64,000 bases of DNA, from positions 44,044,703 through 44,108,702 of the forward strand of contig CM064572.1 in NCBI GenBank assembly GCA_032716605.1, read 5' to 3'. Shown one piece after another: positions 48,787-59,594 of the stretch. The position numbers and the translations under genes are program-made. Under the pieces are notes generated by a model. It ran no database searches, had not been told where the DNA came from, and worked only from the letters and a program-made list of their open reading frames with translations. Origin of the DNA: Paralithodes platypus. Lineage: Eukaryota > Arthropoda > Malacostraca > Decapoda > Lithodidae. Every line of letters starts with the position of its first letter. The first letter of the stretch is position 1.

Positions 48787-50081
48787 CTACCTATCATCGT
48801 CCTTTTTCACAAGGACGGCACCAGCCCCCACACCACTAGCATCCGTTGCTAGTTGGAAAGGTAGGCTAAAGTCAGGGGCCCTGAGGATCGGGTGAGTGCA
48901 CAACAGGTGTTTTACTACTCTAAACGCCTTCTCACACTCAGGCGCCCATTTGACTTTCTTATCCTTCCAGTTATCCTCCACCTGAGCTTGACTGTCCCGT
49001 TCTCCTTCTCCACCTTGACTGCTAAACGTCATCACAGGCACAGTGAGAGGGTCAGGGGGGTGTCTCACATACTCTTTCATGAGATTAACATGACATAACT
49101 GATTGCGCATACGTCTGTCTGGAGCGGCCACCAAGCAATCCAGGTCTGATAGCCTCTCCACCACCCTATAAGGACCAGTGTACTTTGCGGATAAGGGGTG
49201 ACCTACCAGGGGCAGTAGAATCAACACCTCCTGACCCACGCGAAACTCCCTGAGTTTAACCTTGAGGTCGTACCTGTCCTTCATGAGGGCCTGAGAGCTA
49301 GTCGAATTACGGCCAGCCAACTCCAGACTGTGCAACATCCGTTCTCGACTGTCGAGGACACACTTGAGCATAGAACAAGGTTTTTCTGCGCCCTCCCATA
49401 CTTCTTTAACCATATGGAGAGGCCCTCTGACACGGTGTCCAAAGACGAGCTCATTAGGGCTGAATCCCAAACTTTCCCCAGGTACCTCCCGTGCAGCAAA
49501 TAAAACACATGTCAGGCCAAGATCCCAACCATTCCCACTCTCAAAGCAACAACAACGAAGCACAGATTCCAAGGCTGAGTGCCATCGCTCTAACACACCC
49601 TGGCTCTCCGGATGATACGTAGATGACACAACCGTAACAATCCCATGCTGCGGCATTGCTTGAACAAAGAGGTTAGAAGTGAAGTTGGATCCCTGGTCTG
49701 ACCGAATTACCTGCGGGTAACCATACCGGGAAAAATACACTAGCAAGTTTCGGACCATCGTCTTCGCTGACCCATTTCTCATAGGGTACGCGTCAGGGTA
49801 CCTTGTTGCTACCTCCATGATGGTCAGGGGATACTTGTAAAAATCTCCCGACTGTGCATCACTGTCCTCCTCCAACTCGACAGCACCGGTACCACATTCA
49901 AGAACCTCCGGGTCTTCTAAGTGCAATTTACGAATGTCCGAAGGAGCAAGCTTATCTAAGTGTTTGCGAAACAACTCATGCCCCCCTCCTACACTGAATT
50001 TAGCCTCCCGTTGCTCTCTCTCTGTATATCGTTGCTGTCTCTTCGTCTTTTTAAGCCCATCCTCTGCCTCCTCAGTAACAG
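48787..50081 (-). pseudogene. Copy B partial integrase fused to RNase H start
   Basis: One uninterrupted minus-strand frame from the piggyBac insertion site: linker (GGGHELFRKHLDKLAPSDIR), then LTIMEVATRYPDAYPM, YGYPQVIRSDQGSNFTSNLF (second catalytic Asp), HPESQGVLERWHSALESVLR (catalytic Glu), GPY/F module, and directly KKVKWAPECEKAFRVVKHLL and LATDASGVGAGAVLV of RNase H. The integrase N-terminal zinc finger, the first Asp and the whole RT palm are missing. The integrase-to-RNase H junction matches that of copy A. Confidence 0.9.
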
Positions 50082-50305
50082 TTAACCCGGGAGCTGCGGG
50101 GAGACTCATAAGAGTTCCCCCGGCGCACTGCAGGGAGACTCTTAAGAACAGAGACTTTGAACACGTACCAAAACCGCGCGTTTATAGCCAGGCGGCTGAA
50201 AATTGGTGTGGGTATAGTACTACATGTCAACTCTCGATACCACCCCGCCAAACGCTCGCCCCGCACTCGTGCAAGCACCACCGCGCCAGTAACCACGCAC
50301 TAGTC

Positions 50306-50677
50306 ATGGAGCCCACACGTCCCTCACGCTCGCTCCCTGATGACACAACCAGCCCTCCTTCTGGTGGTGTTAGCCGCCATGGAAGGCAGAGGGTGGCTGC
50401 CAAAGACCCTAGCTACCAGTACGACACGCCCTACAGCTCAGAGGACGAAGCACCAGCACCCAAAGCACGAAAAACACGTGCAAGCAGGGCAACGGCACAG
50501 AGGTCATTGGTCTTTCGGGACACTGCCACCACGACCCAGGCCACTGCAACAACCACTACCACCACCACTGCCACCACTGCCACCCCTGCCACCCCTGCCA
50601 CCGGTACCAGCGACGCAGGAGGCCGCCCTAGGGCTGCATTACCTGCGGGGGCAGGAAAAATGAAGGCACGGGCGTAG
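50306..50677 (+). CDS. Candidate N-terminal part of piggyBac transposase
   Basis: 123 codons from an ATG at 50306 to a TAG at 50675-50677. The product begins MEPTRPSRSLPDD, is rich in Ser, Thr, Pro and basic residues, has an acidic patch (YSSEDEAPAPKARKTRASR) and a Thr/Ala run. It overlaps the start of the transposase frame, which is open from 50632 in the next frame and has no ATG before its proline run. The two probably formed one protein, now separated by a small indel near 50650-50675, or joined by splicing or frameshifting. No known domain. Confidence 0.5.
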   Translation: MEPTRPSRSLPDDTTSPPSGGVSRHGRQRVAAKDPSYQYDTPYSSEDEAPAPKARKTRASRATAQRSLVFRDTATTTQATATTTTTTTATTATPATPATGTSDAGGRPRAALPAGAGKMKARA

Positions 50678-53124
50678 GGAAGAGAACCCGTACGCCAGCC
50701 ACAGTGCCCCTACCACCACCACCACCACCAGCCGCCCCTGGCCCGGCTGCCCCTGCCGCCCCTGCTGCCCCTGCCGCCCCTGCCGCCCCTGCTGCCCCTG
50801 CCGCCCCTGCCCAAGGAACAGGGAAGGGGAAGGGGAAAGGAAGAGGGAAAGCGACTGGGAAAGCGACTGCTGGCCCTGGTGTCCCTGCCGGCCCTGCTGC
50901 CCCTGTTGCCCCTGCCGCCCATGCCGCCCCTGCCCAAGGAACAGAGAGAAGGGCGACAGGCACCACCATCATCTTGCCATCAAGGCCACGCACCACTGCT
51001 GCCCCTGCCGCCCATGCCGCCCCTGCCCAAGGAACAGAGAGAAGGGCGACAGGCACCACCATCATCTTGCCATCAACGCCACGCACCACTGCTGCTCCTG
51101 CCGCCGCCGCTGCCGCCGCCCCTGCCGCCGCCCCTGCCACCGCCTCTGCTGTCCCTGTCCATAAGACTCCCGCACGTGCCAAAGTGACCCGGAAAACTCT
51201 GACACCATCTAAGTATGCCGCCCTGCTGTTTGATGGTGATTCGCAGGACATTGGCAGCCCGGGTTTCGACGACGAAGCCCTAGCACGGGACCAAGGGTGG
51301 GGGGATTTGGGAGTGGACAGTGGGAGTGAGTCCGACGTCGGTGACGAAAATGAGGAAGGGCATCGTCTGTCAAGTGAAGAGGAGGGTAATGATGATGAAG
51401 TGCTGTATCGCGACCATGGAAGCGATATTTCAGACGATGAAGCAGACGCAGACGACATTCCGATCCCTGAGCTGCCTTCGTTCGATTGGTCTGACGGGGT
51501 CAATTTTGTACCTGACGTGCCCCAGTTCAATCCTGGGACGTCAGGAACAACTGACGACTGGCCCTGTGATGATCAAGCGAACGAAAGCGACTTCTTCCTC
51601 GCTTTTTTCGACATGGAGGTAATGACGTACATCGTTGCCCAAACAAACGCCTACTACAGGTGGGTGTTTGGCAGATTGGACGTCCTTTCTCCAAAAGCGA
51701 GAATACGAGGCTGGGTGGATACGACTGTGGAAGAATTTATGACGTTCTTTGCCTTGTTGTTCCTCATGACTCTGATCAAGAAGCATGTGTTGCAACACTA
51801 TTGGAAGCACGACCCTCTCATCGCCACCCCAACTTTCAATAAGTTCATGACTCGTGACAGATTTTTGTTGCTGCTAAGATTTATGCACTTTGCAGACAAC
51901 GAAAATCCTAACAGGATTGACAGGATATGGAAAGTTCGGGATGTGTTCACCATGTTGTTGGAGAGGTATAGGAAATACTTTTACCCCTTCCTCAATTTGG
52001 TGATTGATGAGTCGCTCGTGCTCTTCAAAGGACGTCTTGTTTTCAAGCAGTATATCCCCTTGAAGAGGCATAGGTTCGGAATCAAGCTCTTCGTGTTGTG
52101 CGACTGTGAAACTGGAATAGTGCTTGACATGATCGTGTATACAGGAACTGACATTGACGTACCGAAAGCCGCTGCCAATGACCCCATGGGCATGTCAGGT
52201 GCCATCGTCAGGAAAATGTTGGCACCTTACCTGGGCAAAGGCCACATCATCTACACTGACAACTGGTATACTTCTCCTGCTCTCTGCCAGTTTCTTTATG
52301 ACAACCAAATGGGGTCATGTGGGACTGTCAGAAAGACAAGAAAGTTTATGCCAAAGTTCACAGGTGATGTCATTCCTCTCACAGATGCCTCCTCCAGTGA
52401 CACACCTTCAGAAGACGACCTGGCCCAGGAACACCGCGAGAGGCATGTGCGAAGAAGGCGACGAAAGGGGCAGAAATACAAGCAGCTCGAGAAGTGTGGG
52501 AAACTGATAGCCCTGAAGTGGAAGGATAAGCGAGACGTCCACCTGCTTTCCACCGTCCACACAGGTGCCCAGGTGGATTCTGGCAAAATCCACTACCGAA
52601 CCAGGAAGACAATCTACAAGCCCGACATGGTAGTGGACTACACAAAAAACATGCGCCTGGTGGACAAGTCTGACTGTCAGCTGTCAGGCGTTGAGTGTCT
52701 GAGGAAGACTGTGAAGTGGTATCACAAGCTCTTCCTCCACCTAGTTGACATAACGATGCTGAACGCCTACAACTTGTGGTTGGTGAAAAAGGATATGGCC
52801 CCAAACCAGAAGCTGAAATTCCGGGAGTTCGTGTACAACGTCTCCTACCAACTCCTGGAGAAGTATGGCACCACCACTCACAGACGTACGGCATGGCGTG
52901 GGGATCACGTTCCTGACCGCATCCAGCTGGGTGTCGAAAGACACTACCCCATCAACACTGAGATGCTTGGCACTCGCCACAGGCAGGCGCAGTGCACCGT
53001 CTGCAGCTCCAGTGTCAGGAAACCCCATGTCACGAAAAGAGTCACCTCAATGTGCGCCGAGTGCAAAGTTCCACTCTGCCTGGGTGACTGCTTCAGGGAC
53101 TACCACACCTTCAAGAACTACTGA
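50632..53124 (+). CDS. piggyBac transposase
   Basis: Open from 50632; the clearly conserved part starts around 51590. Residue numbers are counted from 50704. A Pro/Ala/Gly/Lys low-complexity region covers roughly 1-160 and an acidic region 165-290. The DDE domain covers about 295-720, with catalytic Asp at about 435 (VIDESLVLFKGR), 519 (HIIYTDNWYTS) and 654/657 (MRLVDKSD). A C-terminal cysteine-rich zinc-binding domain spans 764-806 (CTVC, CAEC, CLGDC, then YH). The enzyme excises and inserts DNA at TTAA without leaving a footprint. All expected catalytic residues are present and there is no stop in 2.4 kb, so only the start is doubtful. It lies on the strand opposite to the retrotransposon that hosts it. 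GC content is higher than in the neighbours. Confidence 0.93.
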   Translation, partial: GCITCGGRKNEGTGVGKRTRTPATVPLPPPPPPAAPGPAAPAAPAAPAAPAAPAAPAAPAQGTGKGKGKGRGKATGKATAGPGVPAGPAAPVAPAAHAAPAQGTERRATGTTIILPSRPRTTAAPAAHAAPAQGTERRATGTTIILPSTPRTTAAPAAAAAAAPAAAPATASAVPVHKTPARAKVTRKTLTPSKYAALLFDGDSQDIGSPGFDDEALARDQGWGDLGVDSGSESDVGDENEEGHRLSSEEEGNDDEVLYRDHGSDISDDEADADDIPIPELPSFDWSDGVNFVPDVPQFNPGTSGTTDDWPCDDQANESDFFLAFFDMEVMTYIVAQTNAYYRWVFGRLDVLSPKARIRGWVDTTVEEFMTFFALLFLMTLIKKHVLQHYWKHDPLIATPTFNKFMTRDRFLLLLRFMHFADNENPNRIDRIWKVRDVFTMLLERYRKYFYPFLNLVIDESLVLFKGRLVFKQYIPLKRHRFGIKLFVLCDCETGIVLDMIVYTGTDIDVPKAAANDPMGMSGAIVRKMLAPYLGKGHIIYTDNWYTSPALCQFLYDNQMGSCGTVRKTRKFMPKFTGDVIPLTDASSSDTPSEDDLAQEHRERHVRRRRRKGQKYKQLEKCGKLIALKWKDKRDVHLLSTVHTGAQVDSGKIHYRTRKTIYKPDMVVDYTKNMRLVDKSDCQLSGVECLRKTVKWYHKLFLHLVDITMLNAYNLWLVKKDMAPNQKLKFREFVYNVSYQLLEKYGTTTHRRTAWRGDHVPDRIQLGVERHYPINTEMLGTRHRQAQCTVCSSSVRKPHVTKRVTSMCAECKVPLCLGDCFRDYHTFKNY

Positions 53125-54760
53125 GTGTCGGCCCCTGCCCTGCCCTGCCCTGGACTCGCCCCGTGCCCTGCCCTGGACTCGCCCCCTGCCCTGCCCTGCC
53201 CTGGACTCGCGCCCTACCTTACCTGACCTGACCTAATTGATCACGCTACCTCATAATGTAACATATATATTATATAATGTATAAGTTCCAAAGATGTCCC
53301 TGTGATATAGCTTTTACATTATATAATTGTATGTTTCATTATTTAGTTTATAAGTTTCAAAGATTTACATGTAATATGCCTTATTTTTTTAGTATATCAA
53401 TATATATGTTTGTTATTAGCCAAAGTAATGTGTATATAATTATTTTCTTACCTCAAATGATTGTACAAAAATAAATATGTTTCAATAAATCCTGTCAAAC
53501 CTACTAAGATAATAAAAAAAAACAATAAAAAAAACAAAAAAAAACAAGGTCATGTCATTGTATTCTTACAATATGATATATTCTATGAATATTTCATATT
53601 GTTTGAATACAATGGCATGATCTTGTAAAAAAAAAAAATTATCAAAAATTTTCTAGACAATATAAAACCTTCCCCATAACCCCTCCTGGATTCGATCCCA
53701 CTACCCTACGACACTTTGAGTTTTCCAGTCCGCGACCTTACCAACCATGCCACAGGAGCTCATACCAAATATCACTCAAAACTTCGTGTCTACAATCGAA
53801 ATGACAATATACAAAAAAAAATGAATTATCCCACCAATTTACGTTTGTAAATTGATGGGATTATCAATTATATCATGCCAAGGTTTATAAAAGTTTGTCT
53901 CTGTCAAGAATTAGTAATTATATAACTTTATTCTGTCAAAAATTGCCCAAACACTCAGCAAAATTGCCCCTCTCAGTGTGACTCCACTCATTTTCACACG
54001 GTCAAGCGGTCACGAGGTGACCCTTGCCGCTCCTTGATGCTCCAGCTACAGCAGCTCTGTCTGGGAACAAAATTGATATAAATACAATAATGGATAAAAT
54101 ACTCTTCACAAATACATTTGTATTGTATAATATTGTAAATAAAAATGAATAATAACTGTGTGGGTGTCGAAAATTGCTCAACCAGCTTTCTTATGTCTCG
54201 CCTACGCGCGTATATTGGATTATACATAGTCATGACTGTCATACAAATAATTGCAGTAGGTCTCGAATATACATTTAGATTGCATATTACTTCGAAATAA
54301 ATAAGTAAACGTTTCTCTGGTGGCAATCTACCCTTTCGCAAGTGTAAGGAGACACCAGTCTATATTTAGCCCTCTATCACAAAAGGCAATCTGCCTGTGT
54401 TGACTCAGCACCGTCGCTGGTGGTCTATAATATAGTACTTTATTTACAGTCAATGGCCTACATGTTTCTGTGGTACTTCACATGTGTCTAAAATGCAATG
54501 TCTGCTTGCATAAAAATGCAATTCTGAAGTCCATTTATACGTACGACATACGCATGTCTCAGTTTCTCTCTCTCTCTCTCCATTCCTGACTCATGTTATT
54601 GTAGACCTGTTGATGGCAACGAACACCAGCCATCTGGTAGACATAAGGTTCAAAATACCAAACATCAATACGCCTGGGGCGCCTCCACAATTATCACAAA
54701 GCTGGTTATCTATCTAGGGATCTGCCTGACTTCCATCTCTCCACGACTCACTCACTCACT
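53125..54760. other. piggyBac 3' non-coding DNA
   Basis: No gene. Starts with short CCCTGCCCTGGACTCGC repeats (53130-53215) after the stop. AATAAA-like signals lie near 53470-53490. A hairpin with ~38-bp arms is at about 53546-53625 (GTCATTGTATTC and complement), and a tRNA-like sequence at 53690-53766. Confidence 0.6.
53690..53766 (-). repeat. tRNA-like sequence inside piggyBac
   Basis: Minus strand: GGCATGGTTGGTAAGGTCGC resembles a D-arm and A box, GGGATCGAATCC a B box, and CTCCTG pairs with CAGGAG as an acceptor stem. T-stem pairing is poor, so this is a tRNA-derived relic rather than a tRNA gene. Confidence 0.45.
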
Positions 54761-54769
54761 CACTGCACC

Positions 54770-55800
54770 CCTGCATACCTCCCTCCCACCCCCAACCCAC
54801 CCTTTCAGGCTTCCGTCTGCTAGAAACACATTCACAATTTGCGTAAATATCGCATCAATTGGGCTATATGCGGTATATTCCTTGTTATATGGGACGCCTA
54901 CATATGTACACGTCTTTATTATAGCATGAGAGTGCTCTAAATACAAGATTTACGTGATATTTATGGCGTAACATACCCTCTCCCCCTTTCATTCCCACCA
55001 CAACTCACTCACACCTTGGTTCACGCATAGAAACTCATTGATAATGTGCGTAAATATCGCATGAATTGGTCTATATGCGGTATATATTTTGATATATGGC
55101 ACGTATACATACGTACAAGTCTGTATTATAGCATGACAGTGCTCCAAATACAAGATTTACGTGATATTTATGGCGTAACATACCCTCTCCCCCTTTCATT
55201 CCCACCACAACTCACTCACACCTTGGTTCACGCATAGAAACTCATTGATAATGTGCGTAAATATCGCATGAATTGGTCTATATGCGGTATATATTTTGAT
55301 ATATGGCACGTATACATACGTACAAGTCTGTATTATAGCATGACAGTGCTCTAAATACAAGATTTACGTGATATTTATGGCGTAACACACCCTCTCCCCC
55401 TTTCATTCCCAGCACAACTCACTCACACCTTGGTTCACGCATAGAAACTCATTGATAATGTGCGTAAATATCGCATGAATTGGTCTATATGCGGTATATA
55501 TTTTGATATATGGCACGTATACATACGTACAAGTCTGTATTATAGCATGACAGTGCTCTATGTACAAGATATACGTGATATGTATGGCGTAAACCACACT
55601 CTCAGCTCATAAATTGCCGCCAAACCTCCAACACATCTTCATTCCCGCCTAAAAATTCTCTTATAATTCCCTTATATATTGCAATTTTTGGTCACTATGA
55701 GGCATATGCATTGTTATATGGGTGCCCTACACATGTATACATACTCTACATAGCCTAAAACGGCTCAAAAAAGGACATATACGTGATAATACGCAGTAAC
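54770..55800. repeat. 207-bp tandem repeat in piggyBac 3' region
   Basis: TACAAGATTTACGTGATAT-type blocks start at 54941, 55148, 55355 and 55562, exactly 207 bp apart. The central units are nearly identical. Divergent partial units extend on both sides to about 54770 and 55800. Each unit contains CATGAATTGGTCTATATGCG and GGCACGTATACATACGTAC. No coding function. Confidence 0.95.
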
Positions 55801-56092
55801 CCACCCCCTCCTTCTATCCCCTGCGCGCGTAAATATTCGTCAGGGAAATCTCGCCGCTCGATGACAATCTAGCCGCGCGGTGCCATTCGCTCCACATTTT
55901 TCAACTACGGACCGTTCCCCTACCCCCCCCCAGACATTTTTTGGGGGGTCAAATATATATGGGCCGATGCACGCAAACATTCCCTACACGATGATCTACT
56001 TTTTATCGAAATTGGCAATAGGTCCCAAAATCATCATAGGTGCGCACAGTCTTACCCTGTAGAAAACCCCCTGTGCGCCGCGGAGAGGTTAA

Positions 56093-56701
56093 TGGGCATT
56101 CTCCAGACTCGAAAATTGGTCCTAATAATGAGTCCCCGAGAATGTCCGTTGATACTAAACTCTCAACCGCATCAACTTTCAACCCCTTCTCGGTACCTTT
56201 CCTCCACTTGTCTAAAGACTGTTGACCAGAATGTGACTCCCTGGATGCAAGAGATCTGGTGACAACACACGCCATAGGTTGCACCGGACACTTCTCAACC
56301 CACTCCTGCTCCTCCCTACTCACGTCGGCCGGCTTCTCGGCAACGACTAAGGGTGGAGCCTCAGAAGTAGGCCCCGCAAAGTCGTTGCCGAGAAGGAGGT
56401 CGACGCCCCCAACAGGTAACTTCTCCACAATTCCTACATCCAGGTCACGAGTCACACCATCAACTTCCATCTTCATTCTTACCAGCGGGTATGACCTTGT
56501 TGCATATACTCCCTGAACCACAACCACCCGCGCCGTATTTACAGGTTTACCAGTGAAATTCCTCAACAATGTTTGCGATGCCCCAGTGTCACGCAAAATT
56601 CTCACCTCATGTCTTCTACCCCCCCACTCCACACAACCGAGTCCCCTGTGGTCACTAAAGGCATCACGGACAGGGAATAAGCCTTCCGGATCCTTCTGCA
56701 C
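56093..56701 (-). pseudogene. Copy B protease
   Basis: Minus strand: active site LRDTGASQTLLRNFTGKPVN, then RSYPLVRMKMEVDGVTRDLD and VDLLLGNDFAG, the two halves of a retropepsin-like fold. Then comes a linker cut by the piggyBac element at 56092. Better preserved than in copy A. Confidence 0.88.
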
Positions 56702-56752
56702 TGGCAGTGTATTTACCTCGGAAGAATTGCCTCGAACAAACTCCGATGTCGT

Positions 56753-57540
56753 CTAGAACACTCCAATGCCGTGAGCAAAAGACACGGCTTCCGGAGGAGG
56801 TCGACTAGGGCACTCATTTGCCTTATGACCCTCCTGGTGGCACTTAAAACACATAAATTTCGGTTTCGGCCTATACGGCGTGGTGTTAGGTTTGGCTTCA
56901 GTTTTAGTTTCATTGCTCTTTTGTTTAAATGTGTCATTGCTACGGGGAGGGGGAGGATAACGGTCCCTAGCACTTGCATCGTACTTCTGTGAGGACCCGC
57001 AACCCCGAATCAACGACAGCCGTCGATCAGCCATTTCTGCTGCTTCGACTAGAGTTCTTGGGTTTTTCTCCTTTAAGTTCAAAGTTAGATCACCGCCCGT
57101 GCTCTTAAAGAACTGCTCCAACATCATTAACTGCTTAACTCCATCAAATGTTGTTACCTTCTCAGATCGGAGCCAGTTCCCCATAGCATCGGACAAGTCC
57201 CGGGCGTGTTCCAAAAAGGTGCTATCTCTTCCCTTAGTTACACCCCGGAACTTCAAACGGTACGTTTCAGGTTGCAGTTCGTAAGCCCTCAGGACAGCCT
57301 CCTTGAGATCCTCATACACAATACATGACCCCAAAGGTAACGCATCGTAGGCTTTAAGACCCTTGCCTATTAATCTAGAGGATACAAGTGCTGCCCATTT
57401 ATTCTCTGGCCACTGGTGTTCCTGGCACTTCTTCTCAAAGCGTGCAAAAAATTCTGTTACCCCACTCTCATCAAACACCGGAACCAGTTTCAATAAATGC
57501 GAGAGAGATTGATCATGAGCACGGTTACCAGCCCCAAGTC
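56753..57540 (-). pseudogene. Copy B Gag: SCAN-like capsid and zinc knuckle
   Basis: Minus strand: VPVFDESGVTEFFARFEKKC, ALVSSRLIGKGLKAYDALPL, EDLKEAVLRAYELQPETYRL, NPRTLVEAAEMADRRLSLIR. The CCHC knuckle CFKCHQEGHKANEC lies at about 56835. The frame is open for about 250 codons, ending at a stop near 56753 just before the protease frame. Confidence 0.9.
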
Positions 57541-58228
57541 GCTATCCCGTTGTCTCTACTCGCGACTTCTCTACGTCCATGTCGGCACAGTACCTAGTCG
57601 ACTCAGCTTGGATTTTTGCTAGCTCTATTTGCTGCTGATACTGAAGCTCACATGCCCTTTGTTGCTGCTGAAGCTCACCTGCCCTTTGTTGCTGCTGAAG
57701 CTGAAGCTCAGATACCCTGATAGCCTTTCTCTCTTCGATCTTAGCTAATTCGAGCTGATACAATAATTCTGGAGTTAACCCTGGAGGAGGTGAAGGTGCT
57801 ACAATGTTTGAAATTACCGGTGGTCCCCCCAGGGGCAACCCAGCCTGCCAGTCACCACCCAACTGTGGAAGCGTACCCGGGGTCGGCAAACCACTGGGAT
57901 GGCTGGGAGTCGAGTGTAGGGGAAGCATGGCCGAAGGGCTCTGAGCACTCAACCCATCTCGCTCACCAGTCAACCTGCCCAGTACACACGTTATCAAGTT
58001 ATCCCTGGTCATGCTGGGTAGTACCCGCATGACCGATAGCTGTGGCCAGGCATTGAAGACCGTACCGATCCATACCCTCCAACCGCTCGGCAGTAACAGG
58101 CCATTGCAAAAATATCCTAGCATCCTCCTCACAGTTCACCTGATTAACCCTTTCATCATGCTGCTGTTCCTCAGTTTCGACATTACGTACTGTGTCTCCA
58201 TTCTTCTCTGATCCGGTATGAGACATGA
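57541..58228 (-). pseudogene. Copy B Gag N-terminal region
   Basis: Begins MSHTGSEKNGDTV (about 58226). A one-base difference near 58018 shifts the frame. The next frame carries a Pro-rich part and a Gln-rich coiled coil made of direct repeats (LQQQQRAGELQQQQRACEL). A TAG at about 57542, where copy A has CAG, separates it from the capsid part in the same frame. Confidence 0.78.
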
Positions 58229-58370
58229 TGCTCACAAAAATTTCCCACCTCAATATTCAGAAAAGAAGCACCCCAAACTCTTATACCTCAATATACACAC
58301 ACAAATTCTCGGAAATACTCAAGGGCTATACTATGTTGCAACAAAAAAATATTCTTGCTGATCCCCGCAA

Positions 58371-59583
58371 GGGAGGTTTTAGGAAGGGAAGAGGATGTGT
58401 AGATCAGATTTTTACCCTGAATTGTGTTGTGGAGAAGTATCTGGAGAAGAAACAAAAGGTGTATGTTGCCTTTATGGACTTGGAGAAGGCCTATGACAGA
58501 GTGGATAGAGAAGGTTTGTGGAAAGTACTTAGAATATACGGAGTAGAGGGCAAGTTGCTGAAAGCAGTGAAGAGCATGTATGAGGGTGCAAAGGCGGCAG
58601 TACGTGTGGAGAGTGAGCAGAGCGAGTTCTTTGACCTGAATGTTGGTTTGAAACAGGGGTGTGTGATGTCCCCGTGGTTGTTTACTGTATATATGGATGG
58701 AGTTATGAAAGAAATACTATCAAGAGCAGTGGATGTTGGTGTATCGCTGAAAAGGGAGGGAATTGAGTGGAAGCTACCTATACTGCTGTTTGCGGATGAT
58801 ACAGTTCTGATGAGTGATAATGAATGGGAGTTGCAGGGTCTGGTAAATGAGTTTGGAACAGTGTGCGAAAAACGGAATTTGAAGGTAAATACGGGGAAGA
58901 GCAAGGTTATGGTCTTCGAAAGGGGTGAAGTCACAGAGTGTGAGGTGAAGCTGAACGGTCAGGCTATGGAGATCGTCAACTCTTTTAAGTATCTGGGCAG
59001 TGTGTTGAGTAAAGATGGGACTATGGATGAAGAGGTGCGGGAGAGGGTACAACAGGGGAAGAGGGTTGTAGGAACGCTAAAAGCAGTAACAAGAAATAGG
59101 GTGGTCAGTATGGAAGTGAAGAAGTCCTTGCATGACAGTGTGGTAATCCCGACACTGACTTACGGAAGCGAAGCATGGACGTTGGTTGAGAGACTCAGAC
59201 CAAGAGTGAGAGCAGTGGAAATGAATTACTTAAGGAGTGCGTGCGGAGTTACATGGAGGGATAGACAGACTAATGAGGAAGTAAGAAGGAGGTGTGGTGT
59301 GGAGGTAGATGTGCTGGAAAGTGTGAAAAGGAACAACTTGAGATGGTTCGGCCATATGGAACGTATGGAAAGCGAGAGAATGACTAAGAGGGTGTATGAG
59401 AGCGAGGTGGAGGGACAGAGGGGGAGAGGTAGACCGAATATGAGGTGGAAGGATGGAGTGAGGAAGTACATGAACGAAGGTGGTGCTGGTTGGGGGGAGG
59501 GGCGTCGACTGACTGGGGACAGAGGTGCATGGGGGCGGTTCGTTCGTGGCCACCCCTTCGGGGATCACGGCGTCAGGCAATAG
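58371..59583 (+). pseudogene. RTE-like reverse transcriptase, N-terminally truncated
   Basis: About 404 codons open from the insertion point. RT palm: GGFRKGRGCVDQIFTL, first catalytic Asp in VAFMDLEKAYDRVDREGLW, LKQGCVMSPWLFTVYMDGV, second catalytic pair in ILLFADDTVLMSD, then LKVNTGKSKVMVF and FKYLGSVLSKDG. Next come LTYGSEAWTL and a C-terminal domain with LRWFGHMERMESERMTKRVY and RGRPNMRWKDGVRKYM. No frameshift is visible in the retained part, indicating a recent insertion. The endonuclease and RT fingers are missing, so it cannot move itself. Confidence 0.92.
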
Positions 59584-59594
59584 ATAGATAGATA
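58371..59594 (+). mobile_element. 5'-truncated RTE-like LINE inserted in copy B
   Basis: 1,224 bp flanked by the 11-bp duplication GATCCCCGCAA (58360-58370 and 59595-59605). It encodes one open frame to the TAG at 59581-59583. It has no 3' untranslated region: the stop codon is the first unit of a (TAGA)n tail. Confidence 0.92.

Larger units (their letters stand above)
50086..56088 (+). mobile_element. Autonomous-type piggyBac transposon
   Basis: 6,003 bp between TTAA at 50082-50085 and 56089-56092. It interrupts the minus-strand polyprotein of copy B, whose reading frame would be continuous again after removal of the element and one TTAA. The left end starts CCCGGGAGCTGCGGGGAG. The right end on the other strand starts CCTCTCCGCGGCGCACAGG. 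The termini match weakly, but both ends contain CGGCGCAC within about 45 bp. It carries one transposase gene and about 3 kb of non-coding DNA with a 207-bp tandem repeat. Confidence 0.88.

Noticed and set aside
50628..51530. 300-codon Ala/Gly-rich minus-strand protein
   Set aside because: It is the antisense shadow of the low-complexity N-terminal part of the piggyBac transposase.
55403..55597. Small proteins in the 207-bp repeat units
   Set aside because: They arise from the tandem repeat and change with each unit; no start or domain conservation.
58225..58370. N-terminal extension of the RTE-like frame
   Set aside because: This stretch is copy B leader DNA read in the antisense direction and lies outside the LINE, as the 11-bp duplication shows.
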